From: Trissonchulus latispiculum
Taxonomy: Eukaryota; Nematoda; Enoplea; Enoplida; Ironidae
Direction: 5' to 3'
Assembly (NCBI GenBank): GCA_030248195.1
Contig: JASAND010021077.1
Span: 1-64,000 of the forward strand
DNA: 64,000 nucleotides
Of this stretch, positions 48,101 through 63,100 are shown one piece after another (positions within the stretch are counted from its first letter, which is position 1; each line of letters opens with the position of its first letter). Below the pieces are notes generated by a model. It saw nothing but the letters and a program-made list of their open reading frames with translations. It had not been told where the DNA came from and searched no databases. The translations under genes and the position numbers were made by a program.

Positions 48101-51100
48101 GAGGTGACCCTTCTGCATACGGAGGAGCACCGTTTGGTCGACGTTACCGAAGTCGAAGTTGAGAAGACGGAGACAACGATTTGGCAAGTCGACAGTCAAA
48201 CGGCGATGGAGCAGCAGGTCGAGGAAATCCAGCGAGCTCCAACCGAAGACATGTATAGTTTCGAGCGGGAAATCCTGGGTCGCAGATTCCTTGGTCGTCA
48301 ATCGATTGTCCTTCGATCACCTCAAGTTCTCACCTACGTCCATGTGGTGAAAACGCCAGCCGTCTTCGGTCTCACGGCCAACATCATCTATCCGGCTACG
48401 AAAGCCGTGACCAGCTCCTTCAGCGAAACGGTTTCACTGATGAAAGAATCGGTGGAAGAAAGCTGGTCCACCGAGATCCCGATCGACTACGGCGTGGATC
48501 GGGCGGAAACCGTTGCTTTGGTCCACATCGATGACCTTAGAACGGCTGCCGCCACAATCCTCCAACGCGGTCAAGTGGGCGGCGAAGAAGTTACGCTGAC
48601 CATCGAGCAGAAGGCGGAAGTCTACGATATGACCAGCGTAACGGAGGAGGAAACCATCTCAGTGACGGAAGAGATCATAACCGGACGACTCGAAGAACAA
48701 CCCGTGCCACAGGAGGTACCACAGCTAATCGAATTCCGACGAGAAATTCGCGAAAAAGAGGAAACCGTCGAAACTACAGTACACATCGAACGACGTCCGG
48801 ACCGATTCGATCTGGTGGCAAATGTCGCGCTACAGGTGCTCACCGATCGAATCGTCCAAGTAGAGCGGCTGATTGCCCGACTCGACAAAGCCCTCGAGCT
48901 GTGGGACGAAGAAATCGTCCTAAGGCGACCGGCGCCTCTGGAGCAGCTCGAGGCAATCGTCAGCACGACGGCTCGAACGACGGCCGGTGCTTCGATTCTG
49001 AAACGAGAGCAATACTTCGATCACGGCGAGACGCTGATGAGGGTCGGCCGACTGATGAATTTGTGGCAGATCGAAGAAGCCTCCACTTCCGAGGAGGAAA
49101 TGGTCGTTGAGGAAATCATCAAGCCACAGATTCCCAGTCAAGGACCCTATTTCAGTCGACCCCTACACGATACTTCGGCAGAAGAGAAACGAGTGCTGAA
49201 GCTGAAGGCAGTTGTGGTAGGACTGCCGCAGCCTATGATAACCTGGTTCAAGGACGGACGACCTCTGAGACCCACAGAGTAAGCTAACGTCTGTTCTGTA
49301 AAGTAAAAGTGGCTATTACTTGCTCCTAGAGTTGCCTAGCTGCAAGTAGCTAATGTGAGACTAAAGTTCATTGCTACGTACGTTTTGAAATGATGTGACT
49401 AAAAATGACTAAAATGACTAAATGTGAGCACATGTGACGTGACATATAACGTGGACTGGGACTGGAGCACTATGTTTCCCACATAGCATAGAACTCTGTC
49501 CATACACTACAAACAAGCTATGCCATACAGAGTTGAAACTTTTGAGAGTGCCATGACTACACCACAAAAAGTTTTGATTCCAGCACTCGTTTTGCTTTGA
49601 TATGTCACTTGAGTGAGGGACTAAATCATTATTGCACTGAAGAGTTTAACAGGGTTTGAACAAACCAGAGTTGTATGCGGGCCGCGGGTACCCGCGGGGC
49701 GGGGCGGGGCGGGCCGAATTTTACTACCCGCGCGGGCCGCGCGGGCCGATGCGGGCCGATTTTGGCTACTTTCCTGGGCTAATTTTGCTTTCCAGAAATT
49801 TCATACATACCAAATCATACACAAAAGGAGGCAAGATTTCAGAATTTTAAACATTACTTGACTTCGTTATGCCATTTGATACCTTCAGCATGCGCTACAT
49901 ACTCAGTTAGCATTATCAGCGAATCGAGTATAATAACCTGTAGCTGTTGAGTATATAAAACATATGAACCCATGAAAACTACAGGTTTTATTTGTATTGA
50001 AAATGCACAAGTCTAACTTGTAATCTATTATACCAAAGTATCTCTCGAGAAAAATATCAACGATGTCCTGTAGAAATTATATATAAGCCGAAACTTATTT
50101 ATCATCTACAAACTTGAATTCTGGTTTCTACATGAACTTTTTTTAAGTGTTTAGCACTGAAAGTGGGGGTCAGCAATTAGCGCTGAAACTAAATTTTTAG
50201 TTTAATTTCTGAACTTCGTGTTGGAAACTTAAGCACCTACATATAAATCCATGATAACTTCTCACTGAAGACTTGAATTCATTTAAGGTGTTGGTAACCT
50301 TTAGTGCAGTGCATTTGTGGTGATTTTTTAAAACGCTATAACTTTCACAATTTTGGGAGTTGGAAAGAGTTCTATACATCGTTTTAAAGCTTGGAATCTG
50401 TACATTCAGGTGAGCTTACGGAACTAGCAAAATTAACAAAACATTTTCAGACATACTGACATCTGGCAGCTCCCCGGCACGGATACTGGATTTTTCAGAC
50501 ATGATTGAAGTACAGGCCTCAAGCTTAACGGGATGAAATGTTATATAAGATCCTGAATTATTGAGCAAACATTTTTGAACATCGATTTTTCAAAACTGTA
50601 GAATTGGATAAAAGCACTGTTCGTGCCATGACATGAAGGACATACGGGCTGAAGGACGTTATTTTGGATTTGGCTCTGCCTGCAGGTCTTCATTGTCGAG
50701 AAAATCCGCCAAATGCGCATAGACTTTTCTTACTACTCATTATGTTCTAGCCAAAACTAAGAAAAACATCCCTCCGCGAAAGTTCGAATTTCCACTCTGC
50801 CAAAAATCTCCGGAATCCGTCGAGTAGTTTTTGAGAAATCGACGTTTAAAACAAAATAATCGCAGTTTTGCCAAGATTGTTTTTCGGCCAAATCTCCAGT
50901 ATAAAGCAATCAACTCCTGCTAATAAACATTCATAAATGTAAACAAGACTGTGTATCGATTGGATATACATGGATCAAAATTGTCCGTTAAGATTTGGTA
51001 GTACTTTTAAAAAGCTGATTTCTTCGAAAATGACAATTTTTTGACCCTTTGAGCGCCGCCGCTTTCAAAACCAATTTTCATTTTTCGTACAATTAATAGC

Positions 51101-54100
51101 TGGTTAGTTAAGCTCGTTAAGGTGCTGAAAGAAACTCGCTCTATATATGCAACAAACGTTTGAAAAAATGAGCAAAATCCCCGCCCCAATAATTTTTCAT
51201 GGCGTACCCATTTAGTTAAGGGAAGCTAAGCTTTAGTTACCACTTTAAGAACAGTAAATTGGTAGACAACAAAGTTCAAATCAAACGAACAGAATAATTT
51301 GCCGGATCCGGAAGTATCTTTGAAAATACATCAGTTTTGGTGCTGAGGTACTACATAGGAAGCAATTTTGCGTTCGGGTACCTGCGGGCCGGATTTCGTG
51401 TGTGCGGGCCGCGGGCCGGAGTGTTGCGGGCCGCGGTCATAAGGTGCGGGCTGCGGGCCGGGCGCGGGCCGGAAAAATCGGCCCGCATACAACTCTGGAA
51501 CAAACACATTTGAGGCACTAATATACACCTAGTCGTTCGATGTAAATGACAGTTACTTCCTCAGTAACGCATTTTTTGTTCATATTTCTTATGTATTTGA
51601 GAGTATATTCAATTTTCAAAATATGAATTGTATTTTTTAGTCGAATGGAAATAATACACGAAGATGGAGTCTGCATTCTGAAAATTCATCAAGTTCGAAA
51701 AGACGATGCCGGTTTCTACGTTTGTAAGGCAGAAAATATTGTGGGAACTGCAACTACTGAAAGTCGAGTTACTGTTCGAGGTAAATTTAAGCTGCAAAAT
51801 GTCAGACGTGTCCTGTGGTAAAGATTGAAATTTTGAAATTTAAAATAAAACTCTACTAAAAACGCCTAGCTTTTGGCTACAAAAAGAGAAATGGTCATTT
51901 TTTGACAATTAAAAGTGTTATCAAAATCGGTTTACTCAAAAATGTAGCTTCAGCTAGGGCTTTAACTAGCTTTAATTTTATGCTTTAATGCTTGAGTATT
52001 GTGCAGTTTTATTGTATTGTATTACGTGTATTTAGTTCGGTTATTTTTAATATATGCTTTGTTAGCTAATTGCCAGCAATTAATTAATGAGGCATGCCGT
52101 TTATGCAGTGTTTATCAAAGCTTAGTAATTTTTGCTAGCAAACTGATCGATTAGGCAAAGTCCAGATCAGGGTTTTATGTCTACTTTTAAAATTTTGAAA
52201 AAGGTCAAGTGCTCAATTCCGATGACGAATTGAGGAAATTTAACAATACGCCTCCGCGGATCCGGACACGTCTATTTTAAATCTTTGAAATTAAAACTTA
52301 TAAGTTTGCTAGCTTATTAACTGCAAGAGAACATTTTTAGCCAAAACACCAATAAAACAATGTTTGCGCTTGTGTGAGTTGAATAGCTGTGCGGTGCGAC
52401 TGATATTAACTATGCCTATTAATTGTTATAGCCTTATTAATTAGTTAATTAACATATTAATTAAGCAGTGTGCGAATGAACGAATGCATAACTGGTTTGA
52501 ACCAACCACATCTTTCAGCTTGCCTCTAAATATCGAAATCACCTGATTAAAACCAAAAATTATTAATTAGTACTTGAGTAATAACAGTAAAAATTAAATT
52601 TTATTTTGAACGAGTTTCGTGTTAGAATATTTCTAAATTTCGTCCTTGTAAACTACATAGAATCCCGATATTAGTATCAAAATTCGGTATTGTAAACATC
52701 TAAATTTCAAAATTCGGATGTTTATAGTTTTAGATGGCAAGTTGATTTAATCTTCCCACGCTTTTGAGGGACAGCTTTCATTTTAACTAATGCCTCTAGG
52801 TGTCCTCACTAATGAGCTTTGCCTACATTTGAACAGATAAAAATATGACGAAAGATTTTTAATAATTCCCATAGTCAACTGTTTTCAAACTTGACGTGAT
52901 CTCAGCAAGGTAATGCCGTTATTACTTCACTTCGATTCATACTTTAGTCATACTCTTATCTATTATGTACTAGCTATTAGCGATTTAACATTGCTTATTG
53001 TAAACTTTTAGTTTATATTTGGCTTGGGTATTATGTAGAATAGGATACGTTAGTTTGCTGACTATATAGTAAACGATTGATTATGTTGAAGAGAGCAAAT
53101 CATGTTTATACAATGATAGTGATACTAACTGGTTTTCATAATTAATTAATTAATTAATGAACGTGGTTGTTGCTCAAATACCTCAGAATTCCACTGCCAT
53201 TTTGATGTTCAACTCTTATAACATTATAATGAAGTTGTTAGCCCATCATTTAAAATCCCAACTTAGAATAATACCAAAGTTTACCTAAACCACATAAACA
53301 TATTTTAATAGTCAAATATTATAGATATTTTTCTATAGAAAATTGTCATCTATATGCAGAATTGCACTTTTCCACAACTTTTGCATGCTCCTAATTTCTG
53401 TCTTTGCGAGTCTAGATACCTCTGAGTCTGTTCCGTCAAGAGTTCATGATCATTAGATCTAAAATTAAAAAATAAAAACTATATGGCTCCATGTCTTGTC
53501 TTCATTGGCGTAACGGTGTTCCGACCAGACTGCTTGGATTTCAATCGTTTAGACAGCCAATTATACTGAGAAAATTCCTGCTTCCTTTGGCAAAGAGTAT
53601 TATACGATTACGATGTTTTCAGCTTACTTCCATCAAAAGTCCATATTTGAGTCTGGTGTCGATAAAAGGGTTCCTTCTTTATTGGAATGTGGGGTTCGCC
53701 CGCAGTCAATCACGTTTTGTGGTTTTGTTAATACGACAACCTCAATTACCAAAAGAGGACCTCCACAAACGGGGACCCTTTCATAAGTATATATGCTAAT
53801 CATTTTTCAGAGCAACCCTCGTTTCAAATAAGAATATGCTTCCTGCAAATTAATATTGGCTATTCCTTCCACAAGGAGGAGAAGGCAAGTTTTATCGACG
53901 CCCTCCAGCGGTAGTATTTTGGTCGGAGCACAGTTACGCAATGCAAGGATGATAAGTCGCTAGGTGTCTCACTCTTATTATCACTGTATAGCATGATGAA
54001 CTCTTGACACCGGCTTTCTATACTGATGAACTCAAGGCACCAACTTTATGCACTAAACGCAGCCTTTAAAGTAGAGTTGGTTTGTGCATGATGCTTGCGC

Positions 54101-57100
54101 TCTTCAGAAGGGTCAAATTTGATATTGCAAAATGCATTAGTTCTAGAAAGATTACCGTAGCATTTTGGCCATTTTGGAGTAAAATCCGCTGATTTAAAAT
54201 ATGTATGCCTTTGAACTAAAACTAATTTGATTGATTCTTAAGTAGTGTTGTTCACAGACTTTGTCTGAACCGGGTGACCGACCCGTTTGGTGGTTTTCGC
54301 CCCATCGTCTTTCGTCTTGTGATTGCCATTTAAACATTACTTGACATTTCATCTCTTAGCCAATATTGAGGTTGGCCGAAAAACAGGCACCGACCTTCCA
54401 TCCTATCTCTTAGACGGAGTCGATCAGAGCCGAAAAATTGGGTCGGTGAACAACACCACTGTTTTATGCTTTTAAAAAGGTCCTGCTGAAAAGGCTTATT
54501 TCACTCTCAATATTCTCTGCGGATTTCAATTTTAACCAGAAAACTAAAAGTGCCTATTCAATTTAGTATTGTTTAAATTTGTCTTAAAGTCGGTCAAACC
54601 GAGTTCAGCTTATATTGATTGATTGCGATGTATTAATTCCGGTAAAAGCAGCTAAGTGAATTGAAAGTTAAAAAACAAAAAACCTAGTGCATGAATTGAA
54701 AAATCTTCGAATGCATGAGTAGGATGTGATTGCCCTTTTAACAATTTTAACTCTTTTTGTAGAAACTACCTTTATTGACTTTGAACTAACAGTATTTTTA
54801 ATGGTTACGGGCTCTTATTATGTTTTTGTGAACTCATATCTCTCTATTGAGGAATCGACCTTAATAATAGAATTAATTAATTAATTTATAGCACCTTCAG
54901 TGATTTTTTATTCTTCTTCTCGACTCAAATACATACCTCAGTAGAGAGAATATTTTGGATAGTTTGCAATCGAACACTTGTTCCAATAGACTGTTTTCTA
55001 AGATTTTAATTTCGTGTGCAATTTTACAAATATTTCCATTTACGAATAGAAAGTTTATTCTAAAGCTTACTGAATTGCATAACCTTTACAGTAATACTAC
55101 CTAATTAAGAGTATGACAGCTGGCAGGCTCTCTAGCCCTTGCTCTCTGCACTTATGGCTGGCCACCCCTACAAATGAGTACCTACCTAAGTGATAAAACG
55201 GGTCTCTTTTGAGCTTAATAGGGTCGGTAAAGCGGACGAATTTTTTGAAGTGAAGGGACACATTTGTGGAGTGGTTAGCCGTTAGTGCGCCGAGCACGTA
55301 GTGCACACCTAAAAACAGATTCCCTCCAAGCTATCACACTCTTAGTTTTGTACTTTTGGTAGAACGAAGACACACACATACAGGTTGGAACAAGTGAACA
55401 ATTACAAAATGAAATCTAGAAAATGTGCAGATTGTTTCGTCTCTATATCCACAGTATTCTTGCCAATGTTTGCAGTGGTGCTGTTGTGCTATGCTTGTGA
55501 TTTTGGCTAGTAAACAGTTTTATCTGCGGTGTTGGTGTTACTTCCTGCATGAATTTGTTCATTCATTTGTGAATACCTTAAAACTGGTCGGTTGCTATTG
55601 GCACGTCCTACTACGAATTTTGCCATGTTAAAATACTTTGCTCTGAAATCTTTGTACCAAATAGAATGACCGCACCGTTTTATGGTATTCACAAATGGCA
55701 GTAATAGGAATAGGTTAAGGATGAGGTTAACAGCATGTTCCTTTTCCTCCTTCCGCACAAACTTTTCTTGATTTTAAGAGTATCCATTTCTGAAGGTTTT
55801 CCGTATCCTTTTTCCATACATCGCATTTAGTGAATGACATGCAAGCACCCAACTGCAGATTTATACTACATTCCCGCTATTTCGAGGAAGGCAGTCGCAA
55901 AAATTTGCTTAGATTTTTGTACATATGTAGGTGGTAACAAGTGTAATTTTTCTTTTGACTGGAGCTTGAAATTTGAAAAAAAACTTGAAAAAAGTTGCCG
56001 ACACTCTCTGTTTCACGGCAGTAGGTGTACATACGATATAATCTCCCTTATAATCGTCATTTCACATATAAACTTTGTCCAAGTCCAGTACAGATAAGAC
56101 GAAATGTGCAGAACTAAGAAAGCAGGACAGGCCTTATTATGCCGACAGTACAGAAAAGCTATAATCTTAGAATTGAGAAGATGTGAGATAACCCTACGGC
56201 CGCGACAAGTATAATATTATCGTACATAAGTTTGACTGACTTAGCTGCTTAGTCAAATCAGTAAGTCACTAGAGCACAGAAGCATCCGTCAGTTTTTGAT
56301 TATCACCGGGTTTCAAACTTTTATCCAGTAGAATTCAAACAAATCGTTTAGTTTAGGGAGTAGTTAAGGTAGCCACGTATACTGTTGTAATTGGATTTTT
56401 GTAGTTCTAAACAGTATTGATCTTTGAAATATCGGAGATCAAAATTCAAGGAAGTTTAACTTTTCCAGTCCCTGTCAACGTTAGAATTACTTAGTTAATA
56501 TTTACTGTTGTGTTCTGATTTCAATCCTCTTTCACAAATTCTGCTGTAGCGATCATGCTAATGGTTGACCATCGCACTTTAGTGTATTGTAAAGTCTAAT
56601 TGTCCTATAAATTATAAATTGTATAAATTATAAAGTGATTGTACAATGTTTAAAGGAATGCACATAGTGGACAATAATTTGTTTGAAAACTCCACAAATT
56701 TCTTAAAAATCAGTATACAGTGATTCCCCCACAAATCAGTTCCAAGTACACATTTCTGCACGCTCACTCGCTTGTATGTTTATGTGTTGAAGCTCAAAAC
56801 GTTTTATCAGCAGCTGATTACTTTCGAGTAGAAAAGATAATTTTGGCTAACGGCTAGGGTCGGCTCGGCTCCCGAACCGAGCCAAGCTGAGTCGGCAACA
56901 ATTTCTCCAGAGCCGAGCCAAACACTGCCGGATAATTTAAACTCTGAGCCCACCCATGAGGAAACAATTAATTCAGTCAAATTTTACTATCATATTCCCG
57001 AAATTGTTAAAACAAAAAGCCAATGAAATCATTGACTTTTACAGTAGTCCAGCCTTCAACTTTTCAACTATAACTTTTTAACTTTATTATCAAAATTCTT

Positions 57101-60100
57101 ACATTCTTTCAGACAATAAGTTTCCTTCCTATTACTTTGAGTGTTATGCTGCCAGCTAGGTCAACTTGTGTTTCCTACGAGTCATGAGTTGGTTTTATCA
57201 ATAAAGTATTAGAGGAAAAGACACACCTTTCTTTGATTTGTATTTTTACAGAATTTTCCTTTAACAGAAACAGAAATGGCTTGTTACTGCCTTGTGCTTT
57301 GCCAGAAACTATTGTTTTGAAAGGTTAATTTTTTAAACTTATTCTTGACACCTAATAATTTGGTGAAGAAAATTTTCTACAATTCTAAAATTTTATGAAA
57401 AATTCTAAATCTTCTACCTGAACTATAACTGAAAACTCTTCAAATTTATCAGATTATATCTTTTCCCAAAGTTGCACTAAACAAAAAGCTTTCTCGTTAT
57501 TTATTTGGGCGTTCAACACTGGTTCACACACGTGTAGTTTTATATTTGACATCATTTAATCGTTTGTTTTGGCCAAACGAGTTTCATCGCTACTTGTTTG
57601 ACTAAACGTGGCTATAACGTTTTTGCTATCTGACGAATCTGAAACTTGAAGCTGGCCGGGCCGAGCCGAGCCGAGGCGATCCACTTTCAAAACCCTCTCG
57701 AGCCGAGGCGATCCACTTTCAAAGCCATCTCGAGCCGAGCCCAGTCGAGCCTGGTATGTGCTCCAGCAGATGACAACATTTCCTCTCCTATCCGAGCGGA
57801 GTCGGAAATGTCCAGCTCGTCGTCATCTCTACTTTCGAGCTTTAACACATAAACGTACAAGCGTGTGGGCGTACACAAGCGTGCTCCAGGTACTGGTTTG
57901 TAGAGGTCAGTGGAGTCCAATTTGTGGGGGGTCAGTCGTTATCAGACAGATTAGGTCGCCGAACTAATAACTAAGAGTGTGACACTTGTATAACTAACTG
58001 ATTAGAAATTGATGTGCTTGTGTGTGCTAACTTCACAAAGCTACTTTTTGAGAAGTTTCTTTCTTTGTTTATGTCTTTCCTTCGATATACATAAATTAAA
58101 CTTATAAATTCAATTAATTACATTTTCTGAAATCAGCTCTATAATAAAAGTGAATTAGATTGTATTGTAATACTTTGACAGTCTAACTCACACTGCGCTA
58201 TGGCACTGAGTCATTTTTTCTGGTTCAAGGCCCGGGGTTTTATTTTGAATCCTTTTCGATTACATTTTGTGCTTATGTTGTATATACATGGCAAACGTTC
58301 GGCCGTCCGAAATTCAAACCTTCAAAATATTCCCGAATAGCACATACATTGCTGATTTTTGCTATACAGTCTTCAAAACGTTTTTCAAGTTGCTATTAAA
58401 TTATAATATACAAATATTAACTTTTCATCTTTCGCGTTTGTATTGTATTCATAATAAGTACAATCGCTTAATCCAACCGCCAAGCATTGGTCTTAGCGCA
58501 GAGTGAACTGGCAATTTAGTGGTAAGATGTTCACCAAGAGTACATAATATCTATACGGCTTGACTAGTTGTTGACTAGGTTTGGATTAATCCTCCTAAAC
58601 GGTCAACCAATTTTTCAGCTCCTACACATGAAGAAATCGAAGTGGAAGTCTTTGTGGCCAACTACTACACTGCAACCGGAGCCTGTACAGTAACAGTCGA
58701 AGAAGCGTTGTGTGTACAGATCATTGACCAGCTTACAGTGGTTCCAGTGCATGAGACAAAAGAGCTGTACACTCCTACAGTTGTCAGAGATACTGCCATT
58801 GTCACAGTTACTACACAGGATCACTACATTGCGGAGGAGGTGCAACCATATCAGTTGGTTCAGCAACTCCGTACAGAAACATATGAGATAGAGAAAGCAG
58901 AGCAGATGGATACAATTAGCGTGACAGAAATGGCACAACAAGTAACACAGAGCCGTGAAGAAGTTGAAGATTATCAGGAGATCCACATTCGAGAAGAAAG
59001 GGAAACTATGTCAACAGCAAATCTGGCAGCTGACTTGTATTATCCGCTTGAGGAAGCGATACTTGAGGCCATAGTATCAGACTATCAGGCTACAAGATGC
59101 TACCTATCAGTAATTCAGGAACTATATACTGAAGGTGTCGAAGTTACCGCTGAAGTGTTCCGTGCAAAGGACACTGCTTCCGTAGACACAGTTGTTGTAG
59201 AGACAGAGCAACTAACAATTGAGGAAGTTGTAGAACATCGCAGTAGAGAGTTGGTTGAAAGAAAAGAAACGAGCGAGCTCTACGTTGCCGCTGCTAAGAA
59301 GGAAGATGAATCCAGCATAACGACTTCAATTGTCGAAACAACCAAAATAATTACCGCCGAAGACGTACATTTTGGAGAGCAGTCAACAGAAACCCGTGTG
59401 ATGGTGGAATGGCCATCGGACGACTTGCGCATTGATGCAGTTGTCCAAGAACTACCAACGGAGTTTGCAGCAGCTACTTTCCTGGCCCGAGAGGAACTGG
59501 AAATCATCGAAGAAGCAAAAATAGAAGTAACTGAACTTCGCGAAACAACTGAGACGACGACGCTTGCAATTGATTTGTTTCATCCAACCGAGCAGGCCGC
59601 CATTGAAGCAATGGTGGCAGAGTACCCAGCTGCACAGTGCTTCCTCTCAGTAATTCAAGAACTGTATACCGAGGGTGTGGAAGTTACCGCTGAAGTGTTC
59701 CGTGCAAAGGACACTGCTTCTGTAGACACAGTTGTTGTAGAGACAGAGCAACTAACAATTGAGGAACTTGTAGAACATAGCATTATTGAGTTGGCTGAAA
59801 GAAAAGAAACGAGCGAGCTCTACGTTGCCGCTGCTAAGAAGGAAGATGAATCCAGCATAACGACTTCAATTGTCGAAACAACCGAAATCATTACCGCCAG
59901 AGACGTACATTTTGGAGAGCAGTCAACAGAAACCCGCGTGATGGTGGAATGGCCATCAGACGACTTGCGCATTGATGCAGTTGTCCAAGAACTACCAACG
60001 GAGTTTGCAGCAGCTACTTTCCTGGCCCGAGAGGAACTGGAAATCATCGAAGAAGCAAAAATAGAAGTAACTGAACTTCGCGAAACAACTGAGACGACGA

Positions 60101-63100
60101 CGCTTGCAATTGATTTGTTTCATCCAACCGAGCAGGCCGCCATTGAAGCAATGGTGGCAGAGTACCCAGCTGCACAGTGCTTCCTCTCAGTAATTCAAGA
60201 ACTGTATACTGAGGGTGTGGAAGTTACCGCTGAAGTGTTCCGTGCAAAGGACACTGCTTCTGTAGACACAGTTGTTGTAGAGACAGAGCAACTAACAATT
60301 GAGGAAGTTGTAGAACATCGCATTATTGAGTTGGCTGAAAGAAAAGAAACGAGCGAGCTCTACGTTGCTGCTGCTAAAAAGGAAGATGAATCCAGCATAA
60401 CGACATCAATTGTCGAAACAACCGAAATCATTACCGCCAGAGACGTACATTTTGGAGAGCAGTCAACAGAAACCCGTGTGATGGTGGAATGGCCATCCGA
60501 CGACTTGCGCATTGATGCAGTTGTCCAAGAGCTACCAACAGAGTTTGCAGCAGCTACTTACCTGGCCCGAGAGGAACTGGAAATCATCGAAGAAGCAAAA
60601 ATAGAAGTAACTGAACTTCGCGAAACAACTGAGACGACGACGCTTGCAATTGATTTGTTTCATCCAACCGAGCAGGCTGCTATTGAAGCAATGGTGGCAG
60701 AGTACCCAGCTGCGCAGTGCTCCCTCTCAGTAATTCAAGAACTGTATACTGAGGGTGTCGAAGTTACCGCTGAAGTGTTCCGTGCAAAGGACACTGCTTC
60801 CGTAGACACAGTTGTTGTAGAGACAGAGCAACTAACAGTTGAGGAAGTTGTAGAACATCGCATTATTGAGTTGGCTGAAAGAAAAGAAACGAGCGAGCTC
60901 TACGTTGCCGCTGCTAAGAAGGAAGATGAATCCAGCATAACGACATCAATTGTCGAAACAACTGAAATCATTACCGCCAGAGACGTACATTTTGGAGAGC
61001 AGTCAACAGAAACCCGTGTGATGGTGGAATGGCCATCCGACGACTTGCGCATTGATGCAGTTGTCCAAGAGCTACCAACAGAGTTTGCAGCAGCTACTTT
61101 CCTGGCCCGAGAGGAACTGGAAATCATCGAAGAAGCAAAAATAGAAGTAACTGAACTTCGCGAAACAACTGAGACGACGACGCTTGCAATTGATTTGTTT
61201 CATCCAACCGAGCAGGCTGCTATTGAAGCAATGGTGGCAGAGTACCCAGCTGCACAGTGCTTCCTCTCAGTAATTCAAGAACTGTATACTGAGGGTGTGG
61301 AAGTTACCGCTGAAGTGTTCCGTGCAAAGGACACTGCTTCTGTAGACACAGTTGTTGTAGAGACAGAGCAACTAACAATTGAGGAAGTTGTAGAACACCG
61401 CATTATTGAGTTGGCTGAAAGAAAAGAAACGAGCGAGCTCTACGTTGCCGCTGCTAAGAAGGAAGATGAATCCAGCATAACGACTTCAATTGTCGAAACA
61501 ACAGAAATCATTACCGCCAGAGACGTACATTTTGGAGAGCAGTCAGCAGAAACCCGCGTGATGGTGGAATGGCCATCAGACGACTTGCGCATTGATGCAG
61601 TTGTCCAAGAACTACCAACGGAGTTTGCAGCAGCTACTTTCCTGGCCCGAGAGGAACTGGAAATCATCGAAGAAGCAAAAATAGAAGTAACTGAACTTCG
61701 CGAAACAACTGAGACGACGACGCTTGCAATTGATTTGTTTCATCCAACCGAGCAGGCTGCTATTGAAGCAATGGTGGCAGAGTACCCAGCTGCACAGTGC
61801 TTCCTCTCAGCAATTCAAGAACTGTATACTGAGGGTGTCGAAGTTACCGCTGAAGTGTTCCGTGCAAAGGACACTGCTTCCGTAGACACAGTTGTTGTAG
61901 AGACAGAGCAACTAACAGTTGAGGAAGTTGTAGAACACCGCATTATTGAGTTGGCTGAAAGAAAAGAAACGAGCGAGCTCTACGTTGCCGCTGCTAAGAA
62001 GGAAGATGAATCCAGCATAACGACATCAATTGTCGAAACAACCGAAATCATTACCGCCAGAGACGTACATTTTGGAGAGCAGTCAACAGAAACCCGTGTG
62101 ATGGTGGAATGGCCATCCGACGACTTGCGCATTGATGCAGTTGTCCAAGAGCTACCAACAGAGTTTGCAGCAGCTACTTTCCTGGCCCGAGAGGAACTGG
62201 AAATCATCGAAGAAGCAAAAATAGAAGTAACTGAACTTCGCGAAACAACTGAGACGACGACGCTTGCAATTGATTTGTTTCATCCAACCGAGCAGGCTGC
62301 TATTGAAGCAATGGTGGCAGAGTACCCAGCTGCGCAGTGCTCCCTCTCTGTAATTCAAGAACTGTATACTGAGGGTGTCGAAGTTACCGCTGAAGTGTTC
62401 CGTGCAAAGGACACTGCTTCCGTAGACACAGTTGTTGTAGAGACAGAGCAACTAACAGTTGAGGAAGTTGTAGAACATAGCATTATTGAGTTGGCTGAAA
62501 GAAAAGAAACGAGCGAGCTCTACGTTGCCGCTGCTAAGAAGGAAGATGAATCCAGCATAACGACATCAATTGTCGAAACAACTGAAATCATTACCGCCAG
62601 AGACGTACATTTTGGAGAGCAGTCAACAGAAACCCGTGTGATGGTGGAATGGCCATCCGACGACTTGCGCATTGATGCAGTTGTCCAAGAGCTACCAACA
62701 GAGTTTGCAGCAGCTACTTTCCTGGCCCGAGAGGAACTGGAAATCATCGAAGAAGCAAAAATAGAAGTAACTGAACTTCGCGAAACAACTGAGACGACGA
62801 CGCTTGCAATTGATTTGTTTCATCCAACCGAGCAGGCCGCTATTGAAGCAATGGTGGCAGAGTACCCAACTGCACAGTGCTTCCTCTCAGTGATTCAAGA
62901 ACTGTATACTGAGGGTGTCGAAGTTACCGCTGAAGTGTTCCGTGCAAAGGACACTGCTTCCGTAGACACAGTTGTTGTAGAGACAGAGCAACTAACAATT
63001 GAGGAAGTTGTAGAACATCGCATTATTGAGTTGGCTGAAAGAAAAGAAACGAGCGAGCTCTACGTTGCCGCTGCTAAGAAGGAAGATGAATCCAGCATAA

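Noticed and set aside
53491..53799. A 102-codon plus-strand frame in intron 39
   Set aside because: No start context, no splice signals in titin phase, no domain or composition like a gene. It probably comes from a decayed repeat.
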